Source of the DNA: Leadbettera azotonutricia ZAS-9
Lineage (GTDB): Bacteria; Spirochaetota; Spirochaetia; Treponematales; Breznakiellaceae
NCBI RefSeq assembly: GCF_000214355.1
Contig: NC_015577.1
Span: 2,347,389-2,411,388 of the forward strand
Length of the DNA stretch: 64,000 bases
Direction of reading: 5' to 3'
Position 1 is the stretch's first letter, and each line of letters begins with the position of its first letter. Of this stretch, positions 8,131-16,513 are shown piece after piece. The position numbers and the translations under genes were made by a program. The notes under the pieces were generated by a model. The model saw nothing but the letters and a program-made list of their open reading frames with translations, made no database searches and was not told the origin of the DNA.

Positions 8131-8913
8131 TTATAAAGCCCCGTCCAGCCAAAGCCCGATAAGGTACCGCGAGACCGACCCGTTTCCGGGCAGGGGCGGC
8201 AGCTTTTCCCTGGAGAACCAGCGGGCGTCTTCGATTTCTACGCCGTCAGGCTTGATTTCCCCCCCTGCATAACGGGCAGTAAAACCCAGCATAAGGGAAT
8301 TCGGGAAAGGCCAGGGCTGGGAACGCACATAACGGATGCCGGTGACATCAATATTTACTTCTTCTTTGGTCTCACGGGCCACAGTAGCCTCCAGGCTTTC
8401 TCCGGCCTCGTTGAAACCTGCGATGAGGCTATACACCCCGCCTACGAATTTCTTGTTGTGCGCCAACAGGGCTTCGCCCTTGTCATTGACGATGATGGTG
8501 ATCACCGCCGGAGAAATCCTGGGGAATTCCAGGCGGCCGCAGGCAGGGCATTGGCGGGCCAGCTCTCCTGTTTCCGCATCCTTGTTCGGATTCCCACAAG
8601 TGCCGCAAAAACGGGAATCCTGCCTCCAGAGGGCTATGTGGTAAGCCCTGAGCATGCGCCCCACCTGCCCTACCCCGTCAGCCATGACGCCCCCGGTCAT
8701 GGAATCCAGGGCCTGCCGCAGCGGCACAGATTTCCATTCCGGCGGGAGGGGCACGGAATTTTTCAGCATGATGGCTGAAATATCATCCGAACCGTCCACA
8801 GAAGGAATGGTAAAACAATCCCCCTTATCTTCATCTATAATGCCGGCATTTGGGCCTTCGGGAACAACGAGATTATTCCCCTGGAAAATTAAAGTTGTGT
8901 TTGCATCGCTCAA
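8131..8913 (-). CDS. nudC: NAD(H) pyrophosphatase NudC (Nudix hydrolase)
   Basis: 260 aa. It cleaves NADH to NMNH and AMP, and NudC proteins also remove NAD caps from RNA. A four-Cys zinc site (CGTCG, then CPACG) lies at about residues 98-125, and the Nudix box GFNEAGESLEATVARETKEE at about 162-182. The downstream SQPWPFPNSLM motif is the NudC-specific SQPWPFPxS signature. The start is TTG at 8913 with GGGAG seven bases upstream. It ends 13 bp from the fumarase stop, convergently. Confidence 0.93.
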   Translation of the reverse strand: MSDANTTLIFQGNNLVVPEGPNAGIIDEDKGDCFTIPSVDGSDDISAIMLKNSVPLPPEWKSVPLRQALDSMTGGVMADGVGQVGRMLRAYHIALWRQDSRFCGTCGNPNKDAETGELARQCPACGRLEFPRISPAVITIIVNDKGEALLAHNKKFVGGVYSLIAGFNEAGESLEATVARETKEEVNIDVTGIRYVRSQPWPFPNSLMLGFTARYAGGEIKPDGVEIEDARWFSREKLPPLPGNGSVSRYLIGLWLDGAL

Positions 8914-8937
8914 GTTTGCGCTCCCGTTTTTGGCAGT

Positions 8938-8972
8938 TTGATTAATCGGTCTTGTATAAGTATACTTATACT
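8938..8972 (+). promoter_or_regulatory. Promoter with an 18-bp perfect palindrome over its -10 box
   Basis: TTGATT (8938-8943), 17 nt and TATACT (8961-8966) form a good promoter for the downstream small gene. The sequence GTATAAGTATACTTATAC at 8954-8971 is a perfect palindrome centred on the -10 region. A dimeric repressor binding here would block this promoter and could also reach the divergent nudC start 41 bp away. The repressor is unknown. Confidence 0.5.
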
Positions 8973-8986
8973 AATGGAGTGATGTA

Positions 8987-9370
8987 ATGGTTTCAAGTTA
9001 CCTCGAATACCTGCCCATGAGCGATATCGCCAAATACAGCAAAGGGCCGCCTGCAAACGGGGTCCCCTTTTCGGGTTATCCCCAGCAGCATCCCACTGAA
9101 AAGGACAAACTCATCCTGATTTACGACCCTGTAGGGGCTAACCCGACGGTCATGGAATTCAAGCTGTCCGACGTGCTCCATGTGGAGGAGGTCCCCTCGG
9201 CGGTCACAGAACAGGGTGAAGGCGTTCCCCTGATAAAACTCTGGATACGCAAGGGCGCGCATGGCGTGATCCTGGAGCCCTTCGAGGTTGATGAGCCTAT
9301 CAAATTCATCCAAAAGAGCCGGGAATTCCGTGAAGATTTTATGAAGCCCAAGGCTCCTGCAAAAATGTAA
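8987..9370 (+). CDS. Small soluble protein of unknown function
   Basis: 127 aa, family not recognised. It has no signal peptide or membrane segment and is acidic, with several short strands predicted from alternating patterns (DKLILIYDPVGA, PLIKLWIRKGAHGVILEPF). No catalytic motif is visible. GGAG precedes the ATG at good spacing; an internal ATG at 9017 (MSDIAKYSKG) is also possible. It is expressed from a promoter covered by a palindrome and precedes amrS by 30 bp, so the two may be co-transcribed. Confidence 0.7.
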   Translation: MVSSYLEYLPMSDIAKYSKGPPANGVPFSGYPQQHPTEKDKLILIYDPVGANPTVMEFKLSDVLHVEEVPSAVTEQGEGVPLIKLWIRKGAHGVILEPFEVDEPIKFIQKSREFREDFMKPKAPAKM

Positions 9371-9400
9371 TGCCCTCACCCCGCTTTTTTTCTGTATTGG

Positions 9401-10240
9401 ATGAAGAAAAAAAGAACCCTGATATGCAGGCTCTGCCCCCATCAGTGCACCATAAAGCCAGGCGCCAGGGGTCTTTGCAAGGCCCGCCTTAATGAGGGGG
9501 GCGCCCTAAAAATCCCCCTCTATGGTTTCATCACCGCCCTTGCGCGGGACCCGATTGAAAAAAAGCCCCTTTACCATTTCCGCCCGGGATCGACCATACT
9601 TTCCATTGGATTTGCGGGCTGCAACCTCCGCTGCCCATTCTGCCAAAACTGGCATATTTCCCAAAACATAGATACCCGGGGGCGCCACGTCAGCCCCAGG
9701 GAGATCATCGCCATGGCAAAAGCCGAAGCAACTCCCCAGGTTGCATACACCTATTCAGAACCCCTTATACACATTGAATTTCTATTGGACGCCATGAAGG
9801 AAGCCCGCAATAATGGGGTTGCCAATGTGCTGGTAACAAACGGCTGCATAAACGCTGAAGCGGCGGAAGAAATTCTTAACCTGACCGATGCTGCCAACAT
9901 CGACCTCAAATGCTTTTCCGGTGAAACCTATGCCAAGACCCTGGGAGGGGATCTGGATACGATCCTTGCCTTTATCTCCAGGGCCCACGAAAAGGGCGTG
10001 CACATAGAGCTAACCACCCTGGTTGTGCCCGGCTTGAACGACAGCGACGAAGAGATGGACAAGGCCGCGGATTTCATTGCCGGAATTTCCGGGGAAATTC
10101 CCTGGCATCTGTCCGCCTACCACCCGGACTACAAATGGAACGCGCCTCCCACCGATCCGGCCCGCCTCAGGACCCTTGCAGAAAGAGCCAGGCAGAAGCT
10201 GTCCCATGTCCATATGGGCAACCTACGGTTTGATGCCTAA
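9401..10240 (+). CDS. amrS: AmmeMemoRadiSam system radical SAM enzyme
   Basis: 279 aa. The radical SAM cluster motif CxxxCxxC appears as GCNLRCPFCQNW near residue 74. An N-terminal cysteine set (CRLCPHQC, then GLCKAR) is typical of the AmmeMemo-associated PflA-like group. In that system it is linked to an AMMECR1 protein and a Memo protein; substrate and product are not established. The AMMECR1 partner (amrA) is at 57.5 kb and no Memo gene is seen in this window. There is no clear Shine-Dalgarno, so coupling to the upstream gene is possible. Its stop codon overlaps that of the convergent zinc-ribbon gene. Confidence 0.88.
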   Translation: MKKKRTLICRLCPHQCTIKPGARGLCKARLNEGGALKIPLYGFITALARDPIEKKPLYHFRPGSTILSIGFAGCNLRCPFCQNWHISQNIDTRGRHVSPREIIAMAKAEATPQVAYTYSEPLIHIEFLLDAMKEARNNGVANVLVTNGCINAEAAEEILNLTDAANIDLKCFSGETYAKTLGGDLDTILAFISRAHEKGVHIELTTLVVPGLNDSDEEMDKAADFIAGISGEIPWHLSAYHPDYKWNAPPTDPARLRTLAERARQKLSHVHMGNLRFDA

Positions 10241-10575
10241 AACAGATGGAACACCAGTGCCCCGATAACAAGGAAGAGGGCCAAGATTGCAGTAAGGTAA
10301 ACCCATAAGGGCAGGGAGCCTGCGGGATGCCGGGTTTCTTTCTCTTGAGGGAAGGGGATGAGCCTGGCCCCCGGAGGGGCTGAGTAGCCGCAGACAGGGC
10401 AGCCGTCGCGGAAGAGGCCCTCTTCGCCGGTGAAGCTGCAATTGGGGCAGCGGACCGAGGCGAATATTTTTCCGCAACTGGGACAGTTTTTGGCATTAAG
10501 GGGGACTTCGGAGCCGCAGCTTTCGCAGAAAAAACGGGGATTTTTGGAACCCTTTTTTTTACCGGCTGCCGGAAT
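10237..10575 (-). CDS. Double zinc-ribbon membrane protein, apparent ATT start
   Basis: 112 aa, previously easy to miss because the frame has no ATG, GTG or TTG. Two zinc-ribbon pairs are seen, CESCG/CPSCG and CPNCS/CPVCG, followed by one C-terminal membrane helix (LPLWVYLTAILALFLVIGA). The frame is closed by a TAA two codons before an ATT codon at 10573-10575. AAGGGG lies 7 nt before that ATT, ideal for initiation, so ATT is the likely start. The alternative is a one-base error in the run of six A bases, which would join it to an upstream TTG. It is the second gene after fmdB. The function is unknown; zinc-ribbon membrane proteins of this shape often sense or scaffold. Confidence 0.7.
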   Translation of the reverse strand: MPAAGKKKGSKNPRFFCESCGSEVPLNAKNCPSCGKIFASVRCPNCSFTGEEGLFRDGCPVCGYSAPPGARLIPFPQEKETRHPAGSLPLWVYLTAILALFLVIGALVFHLF

Positions 10576-10613
10576 TTTTTATCCCCTTCAATTTTCGGAG
10601 CTTCAAGCTTTTT

Positions 10614-10913
10614 CTAGCTGTTGGCAGCTTTGGGGCAGGATGAATCGGCACAGCCTGCGCAGGCCGGGGCCGGGCTTGATGCGTCCTTTTTTTCAGGTTT
10701 ATCAGACTTGCCTGAAGCAACACTGCCGCTCCCACCCTTCTTGTCGGTAACGTAAAACCCGGAACCTTTAAAAATAATGCCGGTTCCGCCATTGATGAGG
10801 CGCCTCAGTTCCTTGCCGCACTGTGGGCAGATTTTGAGTGGCGCATCGCTCATGCTTTGGAAAGCATCGAAGGTGTGACCGCAGCTTTTGCATTCATATC
10901 CATAAGTCGGCAT
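10614..10913 (-). CDS. FmdB-family zinc-ribbon protein
   Basis: 99 aa. It starts MPTYGYECKSCGHTFD and continues CPQCGKELRRLINGGTG, the classic FmdB-type putative regulatory zinc ribbon. The C-terminal tail (about residues 55-99) is low-complexity, rich in Ser, Gly, Lys and Asp, and carries an extra Cys pair (CAGC, then SCPK). AAAGGG precedes the ATG. It lies between the lipoprotein gene and the ATT-start zinc-ribbon gene, so two zinc-ribbon proteins sit in one transcript. The biochemical role of this family is not established. Confidence 0.85.
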   Translation of the reverse strand: MPTYGYECKSCGHTFDAFQSMSDAPLKICPQCGKELRRLINGGTGIIFKGSGFYVTDKKGGSGSVASGKSDKPEKKDASSPAPACAGCADSSCPKAANS

Positions 10914-10925
10914 GGCATTTCCCTT

Positions 10926-11840
10926 TTATTTACTAGAATATACTGAAAAGGAGTTAAAAAGTAAAGCGATTTCTTTTGTATCCAAAACCCCTGAACGCAG
11001 GCTGAGATCCGCCCCGTCCTGAACCGGGATATTGGCAAAAAGCAGGGGCAGGACGCCCCCGGACGCCTCGCTGCCCGAGGCATTGCCTATGAACATGCGG
11101 GCCATGGCAAAAAGAGTAACAAGGGCTTTTGCCTGGCTTGGGGAGGGGGTTCTGATACGGGCTGCAAGCTCCCACTTCTCATCTCCACCGGGGGGAGCTC
11201 CGCTGACAGTTCCCCCTGCCCGTGCAGCCCCGAAGAAAAATTCTTCCGCAGGGATCTTGATGGGAATCTCCATGGCCTGGAGGAAACGGTTCAAAGCTTC
11301 CCCAGGCTCGGGCATCCAGCCTGCAAAAACGCAAGCCCTGCGGAATTCTTCAAAGCCCTCAGGACTTGCCGCGCCCCCCGGGGCAAAAGGATCTTTATCG
11401 GTCGCCAGGGCAAGCTTTGACCCCATGGCTACGCCAAGGCCCCAGCCTTTGGAAAACCAGAATTTCTTTCCTGTTTCGGATTTGGCATGCTTCCAGTCCC
11501 GGCTAAAGGCCATGGAAATACCTGCCCTGGTACTGGGGTAAGAACCCCAGCCTGCCAGAAAGAAACGCTGGGCTGCCTGTTCAGGGTAAAAGGCCGCAGC
11601 AGCAGTCCCTGTCCTGTCCAGCACATCCCGGGCGTCCTTGCCGTCCAGCCCCTGAAAGGAGAGGGCATCCAGAAGGGGCCTCCCCTCTTTCACATCAGCC
11701 CAAAGATACACCCGCGCCCCCAGGGGGAGAAGGCCAAAACCGGGGCTTCCGTCCTCATTCGGGCTGGCGGCTTTGGGGGATGAGGCGCAAGAGGCAAAAA
11801 CCAGAAACAAAATAAGGAAGATACACGGGTTCTGATGCAT
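10926..11840 (-). CDS. Putative lipoprotein of unknown function
   Basis: 304 aa from the ATG at 11840. A longer frame begins at 11882 but would overlap ileS, and GGCGGG precedes the chosen ATG. The signal peptide ends LVFASC (Cys18). The rest is soluble, with alternating strands and alanine-rich helices and no recognised domain. Phrases such as RVYLWADVKEGRPLLDAL and FFLAGWGSYPSTRAG recall bacterial lipoproteins annotated only as hypothetical. It lies 22 bp after ileS on the same strand and 12 bp before fmdB. Confidence 0.7.
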   Translation of the reverse strand: MHQNPCIFLILFLVFASCASSPKAASPNEDGSPGFGLLPLGARVYLWADVKEGRPLLDALSFQGLDGKDARDVLDRTGTAAAAFYPEQAAQRFFLAGWGSYPSTRAGISMAFSRDWKHAKSETGKKFWFSKGWGLGVAMGSKLALATDKDPFAPGGAASPEGFEEFRRACVFAGWMPEPGEALNRFLQAMEIPIKIPAEEFFFGAARAGGTVSGAPPGGDEKWELAARIRTPSPSQAKALVTLFAMARMFIGNASGSEASGGVLPLLFANIPVQDGADLSLRSGVLDTKEIALLFNSFSVYSSK

Positions 11841-11862
11841 AAAAACCCGCCTGTAAAAGATT

Positions 11863-14800
11863 TTAAACCTTTTCAATCTCAACCTTCCAGTTTTCGTCCC
11901 CTGCTTCTATATCTGCCATTTTTCCTGATTCGCCCCAGATCACTTTTGATGCCAGGGTCTCGGAAGACACATAATCCGCAAAAGCTTCCCAGGCTGCTTT
12001 TAGCTTTTCCGATCCGAAAATTTTAAGCGTAATCCTGTCAGTGACTTCGAAGCCCGATTCTTTCCTGAGATTCTGCACACCCCGGACAAGATCCCGGGCA
12101 TCCCCTTCCATTGACAGTTCTGCGCTTAATTCAGTATCAAGTCCAACAGTGAGAGTGTCTTCGTTGAGCACTTTAAGGTTTGCCTTTTCGATACGCCGTA
12201 TATCGAGCTTTTCCGCAGTTATCTCTACCGAGCGGCCTGCTGCCTCAATGGAAAGGACAGAGCCTTCAAGTATGCCCTGGATCGCGGACTGGCTTAAGGC
12301 GGCAATAACTTCCGCTGCAGCCTTCATATCTTTGCCAAGTTCTTTGCCGAGGATGCGGAAATTGGCTTTGGCTTCGTATTCAACAAGGTCTTCCTCGTTA
12401 TCCCTGAATACTACGTTTTTAACGTTGAGTTCTTCCCTGATGATCTCTTCCATTTCGAGGAGGACTTTTTTTTCTTCAGGGTTGCGGGTTACAAGTTCCA
12501 CAGTCTTGAGGGGTTGGCGTACTTTGATATTGTACTGGGAACGGAGGGAACGGCCCATGGAGACTGCGTGCTGTACCGATGCCATCTTGAATTCCAGATT
12601 CTTGTCCCTGATTCCTTCCCTGGGCACAGGATACGAAGCCAAATGGATGGACTCGGGATCGCTTTCGCTGCGGAGGTTCTGCCAGATGGTATCGGTTATA
12701 AAAGGCATAAAAGGCGCCGCCACTGTGATGAGGGTCTTGAGGGCGCTGTAGAGGGCGCCGTAAGCTTCGAGCTTGTCGCTGTCATTTCCGCTCTTCCAAA
12801 ACCTGCGCCTTGAACGGCGTATGTACCAATTGTTGAGAAGATCGATGAATTCCAATATGGGATCTACTGCACGGGAAAGATCATAGGTATCAAGGGCAGC
12901 TGTTACTTTTTCTACCAACGCCTCGGCCACAGAGAGTATCCATTTATCCAGAGGGTTGGAAGGATTCTCGGGCGCGCCCTTTGGGCTCACCTTGTCGATG
13001 TTTGCATAGGTAACAAAGAAGCTGTAGGAATTCCAGAGGGGCAGGATGATGCTCTTGAGCACATCCTTGACGCCGTCATCGGTGAACTTGAGCTCTTCGG
13101 CTTTTACCAGGGCAGAATGCACCAGGAAAAGGCGCAGGGCATCAGCGCCGAAACTGTTCACCAGCTCCATGGGGTCGGTGTAATTCTTAAGACTCTTGCT
13201 CATCTTTTTGCCGTCTGCGGCAAGCACCAGTCCCCCTACCACGCAATTCTTGAAGGCGGGCTTTTTAAAAAGCGCTGCGGCAAGGATGGTGAGGGTGTAA
13301 AACCAGCCCCTGGTCTGATCCAGGGATTCGTTTATAAAATCCGCAGGAAAATGGCTGTCGAAAAATTCCTTGTTCTCAAAGGGATAATGATTTTGCCCGT
13401 AGGGCATGGCACCCGATTCGAACCAGCAGTCCAGTACTTCGGGTATCCTTGTCATGGTTCCCTTGCAATCCCTGGCGCCGCCGCCTTTTTCCGTGGAAAC
13501 TTTGGAGCAGGGAATGGTGATCTGATCCACAAAATGCTTGTGGAGATCTTCGGGGGCCTGACCGCTCAACTCCTTGAGTTCCGCCCTGCTCCCTATGCAG
13601 ATGGTTTTTCCGCAGTCGGGGCAGCGCCAGATGGGAAGGGGGTTCCCCCAGTAACGGTTGCGGCTGATGGCCCAATCCCTGGCGCCTTCGAGCCATTTGC
13701 CGAAACGGCCTGTCTTGATATGCTCGGGGACCCAATAAATTTGGCTGTTGGCGTCAAGCATATCCTGCTTGATTTTTTCCACATCTACAAACCAGGAACC
13801 CACAGCCCGGTAAATAAGAGGATGGTCGCATCTCCAGCAGTGGGGATAGGCGTGGAGTATCTGATCCCGCTTGATGAGTTTTCCCTCAGCCTTGAGGCGA
13901 TCCATGATGGCCTTGTCCGCATCCTTCACAAAGACGCCCTGATAGTCGGGTACTTCGCTGGTGAAACGGCATTCAGCATCTATGGGGCATATCACGGGAA
14001 CGCCGGTGCCTTTTAAGACCCTGGCGTCGTCTTCGCCGAAACCGGGGGCGGTGTGGACAATTCCTGTACCGTCTTCGGTGGATACAAAATCGCCGGGGTA
14101 GGTACGGAAGGCGTTCTGTTTCGCCGCATCCTTGAAATAGGGAAAGAGAGGTTCGTATTGAAGGCCGATAAGCTCCGCCCCCTTCTGCCGCCAAATTATG
14201 GTATAGTCCGACGGATTTTTGTAATACGCCGGGAGCCGGGATTCGGCGAGAATGTAATTATCATTTCCGTCTTTTACCAATACATAGTCGATATCCGGCC
14301 CCAGGGTAAGGGCCAGGTTCGAGGGCAGGGTCCAGGGGGTGGTGGTCCAGGCCAGAAGATAGGTAGAGCCATCGGCGAGAGAAGCATTCAGAGGTTCATC
14401 TGCGGCGTGGGAATCAGGCGCAACACCGGTAATTTTAAAGCGCAGGGTAATCGCCGGATCATGGACATCCTTGTAGCCCCCCAGGTTAAGTTCATGGTTG
14501 GAAAGAACTGTAGCGCAGCGGGGACAATAGGGCAGGATATAGTGGCCTTCGTAGATGAGGCCTTTTTCCCAGAGGGATTTCATGACCCACCAGATGGTTT
14601 CCATATAATCGGGGTCCATGGTTTTATAGTCATTGTCAAAATCCACCCAGCGGCCCAGACGGTTAATCACAAAACGCCATTCTTTGGTATAGCGGAGTAC
14701 CGAAGCCCTGCAGGCCTCGATAAATTTAACCACCCCGAACTTTTCAATATCAGTCTTTGAATTGAGGCCCAGTTCCTTTTCGATAAGGTTCTCGACAGGG

Positions 14801-15066
14801 AGGCCGTGGCAGTCCCAGCCGAAACGGCGCTCCACTTTCTTCCCCTTCATGGTCTGATAGCGGGGAATAATGTCCTTTATGGTATTGGGCAAAAAATGGC
14901 CAAAATGGGGAAGCCCTGTGGCAAAGGGGGGACCGTCATAAAAAACAAACTCGTCGCCCTTGGCCTGGGAAACAGACTTTTCAAAAATATGGTTTTTTTC
15001 CCAAAAAGAGAGTATGGCCTCTTCCAGTTTGGGAAAACTTGCTTTAGGATCTACTGCTTTATACAC
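11863..15066 (-). CDS. ileS: Isoleucyl-tRNA synthetase, eukaryotic-like type
   Basis: 1067 aa. It charges tRNA-Ile and edits valine. The HIGH-type motif is GLPHFGH and the second signature is KKMSKSLKN; the editing domain and C-terminal anticodon-binding region are in the expected order. Length and signatures match the eukaryotic-like IleS type, which in other bacteria is naturally insensitive to mupirocin. The open frame extends to 15465, but the start is the GTG at 15066: it follows GGAGG by 7 nt and gives the expected VYKAVDPKASFPKLEE N-terminus. It is divergent from nth and followed after 22 bp by a lipoprotein gene. Confidence 0.96.
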   Translation of the reverse strand: MYKAVDPKASFPKLEEAILSFWEKNHIFEKSVSQAKGDEFVFYDGPPFATGLPHFGHFLPNTIKDIIPRYQTMKGKKVERRFGWDCHGLPVENLIEKELGLNSKTDIEKFGVVKFIEACRASVLRYTKEWRFVINRLGRWVDFDNDYKTMDPDYMETIWWVMKSLWEKGLIYEGHYILPYCPRCATVLSNHELNLGGYKDVHDPAITLRFKITGVAPDSHAADEPLNASLADGSTYLLAWTTTPWTLPSNLALTLGPDIDYVLVKDGNDNYILAESRLPAYYKNPSDYTIIWRQKGAELIGLQYEPLFPYFKDAAKQNAFRTYPGDFVSTEDGTGIVHTAPGFGEDDARVLKGTGVPVICPIDAECRFTSEVPDYQGVFVKDADKAIMDRLKAEGKLIKRDQILHAYPHCWRCDHPLIYRAVGSWFVDVEKIKQDMLDANSQIYWVPEHIKTGRFGKWLEGARDWAISRNRYWGNPLPIWRCPDCGKTICIGSRAELKELSGQAPEDLHKHFVDQITIPCSKVSTEKGGGARDCKGTMTRIPEVLDCWFESGAMPYGQNHYPFENKEFFDSHFPADFINESLDQTRGWFYTLTILAAALFKKPAFKNCVVGGLVLAADGKKMSKSLKNYTDPMELVNSFGADALRLFLVHSALVKAEELKFTDDGVKDVLKSIILPLWNSYSFFVTYANIDKVSPKGAPENPSNPLDKWILSVAEALVEKVTAALDTYDLSRAVDPILEFIDLLNNWYIRRSRRRFWKSGNDSDKLEAYGALYSALKTLITVAAPFMPFITDTIWQNLRSESDPESIHLASYPVPREGIRDKNLEFKMASVQHAVSMGRSLRSQYNIKVRQPLKTVELVTRNPEEKKVLLEMEEIIREELNVKNVVFRDNEEDLVEYEAKANFRILGKELGKDMKAAAEVIAALSQSAIQGILEGSVLSIEAAGRSVEITAEKLDIRRIEKANLKVLNEDTLTVGLDTELSAELSMEGDARDLVRGVQNLRKESGFEVTDRITLKIFGSEKLKAAWEAFADYVSSETLASKVIWGESGKMADIEAGDENWKVEIEKV

Positions 15067-15144
15067 TGAAATTCCTCCGAAGTTTATCCAGTATTGCATG
15101 AAATGGGGCTTCTTTTCCAGTATGGGATTATGTATCATATTGAC

Positions 15145-15792
15145 ATGAGTACTGAAACTCTCCCGGACAAAAAGGCGCGCCTCCAAATGGTGATGAAAAC
15201 ACTCGGGCCCCTCTACCCGGATCACAGGCCCCTGCTCGATTTCGAAACCCCATTTCAGCTCCTGGTTTCCACGGTGCTTGCGGCCCAATGCACCGATGCC
15301 GCAGTCAACATCGTAACCAGGGAACTTTTCAGCCGCTTTCCCGATCCCGCAGCCTTGGCAGAAGCCCCTCTTCCGGAACTGGAAAAGATAGTCCATTCCA
15401 CGGGTTTTTTCAGGGCCAAGGCCCACAATATAAAAGCCCTCTCCAGGCAGCTTCTGGAAAAACATTCCGGCGAGGTACCGGACACCATGGAGGGGTTAAC
15501 AGCGCTTCCCGGCGCGGGGAGAAAAACCGCCTCAGTGGTGCTTTCAACCTGCTTCGGCATTCCTGCCATTATCGTGGATACCCACTTTTCAAGAGTCACC
15601 AAACGTCTGGGCTTTACCCATTCCGATCGCCCCGAGGAAATTGAAAAGCATTTAGCGGCCATAACGCCCCGGGACGAGTGGATAGCCGTGAGCCATGTGC
15701 TTAACCGCTTCGGCAGGAACACTTGCTATGCGCGTAAGCCGGACTGCGAAAATTGCCCGGTTAAAAGGCTCTGCCCGGAAAGTGCCGTCTGA
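15145..15792 (+). CDS. nth: Endonuclease III (DNA glycosylase/AP lyase)
   Basis: 215 aa from MSTETLPDKK. It removes oxidised pyrimidines and cleaves at abasic sites. The helix-hairpin-helix (LTALPGAGRKTA) with its catalytic Lys, the catalytic Asp in IIVDTHFSRV, and a [4Fe-4S] site with C-x6-C-x2-C-x5-C spacing at the C-terminus (CYARKPDCENCPVKRLC) are all present. The frame opens at 15094 and an ATG at 15130 is possible. I prefer 15145 because TATCAT lies 6 nt upstream, fitting the leaderless layout seen elsewhere here. Confidence 0.93.
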   Translation: MSTETLPDKKARLQMVMKTLGPLYPDHRPLLDFETPFQLLVSTVLAAQCTDAAVNIVTRELFSRFPDPAALAEAPLPELEKIVHSTGFFRAKAHNIKALSRQLLEKHSGEVPDTMEGLTALPGAGRKTASVVLSTCFGIPAIIVDTHFSRVTKRLGFTHSDRPEEIEKHLAAITPRDEWIAVSHVLNRFGRNTCYARKPDCENCPVKRLCPESAV

Positions 15793-15881
15793 ACCAAGGG
15801 TTGAGCTTCGCGTTTGGAAGCAAAGAAAGAATTTTGACTGCGAAGTCGCCAAAGGCACGCAAAAGAAGAAGAAAGAAAAAA

Positions 15882-16282
15882 TAGATCCAGTGTCTTTTCC
15901 CGCAGCTACGATTACCCGGCTCTTTTCGTCAACTATGGCTATCCCGTTATATCCCTGTATTACCCCATGCGGCCCTTTTATTTTTGCGCTTTCTTTGTCA
16001 GTTTCTTTATGTATTCCTGATAATTCCTTACTGGCCTGGGAACTTAGTTTACAGCCATCCATCGCAAATGTCTTGCCGCCTATTAGTTTCAATTTTGTGA
16101 TAACTATAAAAAATTATTTTAAGCATTATCCTTGGATCAACGGCGCTTGCGCCGGTTAAATCATTTTTATAGGTATCATCAAACGGACTTAAATCAATTT
16201 CATTGTCTACTATTCTGCTCATTGTCCATTCAAATGTTCCCGGAATAATTTGCTCTTTTAGATTTACGATCAGAAAATGCCC
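15882..16282 (-). mobile_element. Decayed IS1182-like transposase remnant
   Basis: Two blocks on the minus strand match an IS1182-type DDE transposase. The upstream block (about 16282-16100) gives FLIVNLKEQIIPGTFEW and later DPRIMLKIIFYSY. The downstream block, in another frame, gives LIGGKTFAMDGCKLSS and KGPHGVIQGYNGIAIVDEK. Roughly 80 residues between them and another stretch inside the second block are missing, the reading frame shifts at the junction, and the C-terminal part is absent. No terminal inverted repeats can be recognised. It is a dead fragment that abuts a truncated lipoprotein gene, suggesting insertion into that gene followed by deletion. Confidence 0.75.
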
Positions 16283-16386
16283 GTTTCTTTGGTGGTTTCT
16301 TTATACTTTGCCGGATCCCCGGCACAGGTAGAAAGGATAAGGGCCAGCGACGTAAAAACAGTAAAAACAAACCATGCTTTCTTCAT
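16270..16386 (-). pseudogene. Truncated lipoprotein gene (signal peptide only)
   Basis: An ATG at 16386 preceded by AAAGGG opens a 38-residue frame with a textbook lipoprotein signal (LALILSTC), then the frame ends at a TGA at 16270. Similarity to the transposase begins in another frame at about 16282, within the last four codons, so the original gene appears to be cut by the insertion. TTGACA at 16429-16434 (minus strand) may be the leftover -35 box. It may still be translated into a tiny lipopeptide. Confidence 0.6.
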
Positions 16387-16513
16387 ACCGGTACCCTTTG
16401 CGGATTTTGACAGAAATCACGGTACATTTGTCAATGGCGGCTCGCGGCGTTACAGGACCTTGTTAAAATCAACAAAATATGCTATTTTCCTATAAGAGAG
16501 GTGCGGTTTTACA

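Noticed and set aside
10573-10590. Programmed frameshift from the upstream TTG frame into the zinc-ribbon frame
   Set aside because: The required shift is +1 and the A-run favours -1 slippage; the ATT with AAGGGG at 7 nt explains the frame better.
13117-14760. Long plus-strand frames opposite ileS
   Set aside because: They are antisense shadows of a well-conserved synthetase and show no recognisable protein features.
15067-15465. 133-residue N-terminal extension of IleS
   Set aside because: The extension overlaps nth on the other strand and has no synthetase similarity; GGAGG precedes the inner GTG at ideal spacing.
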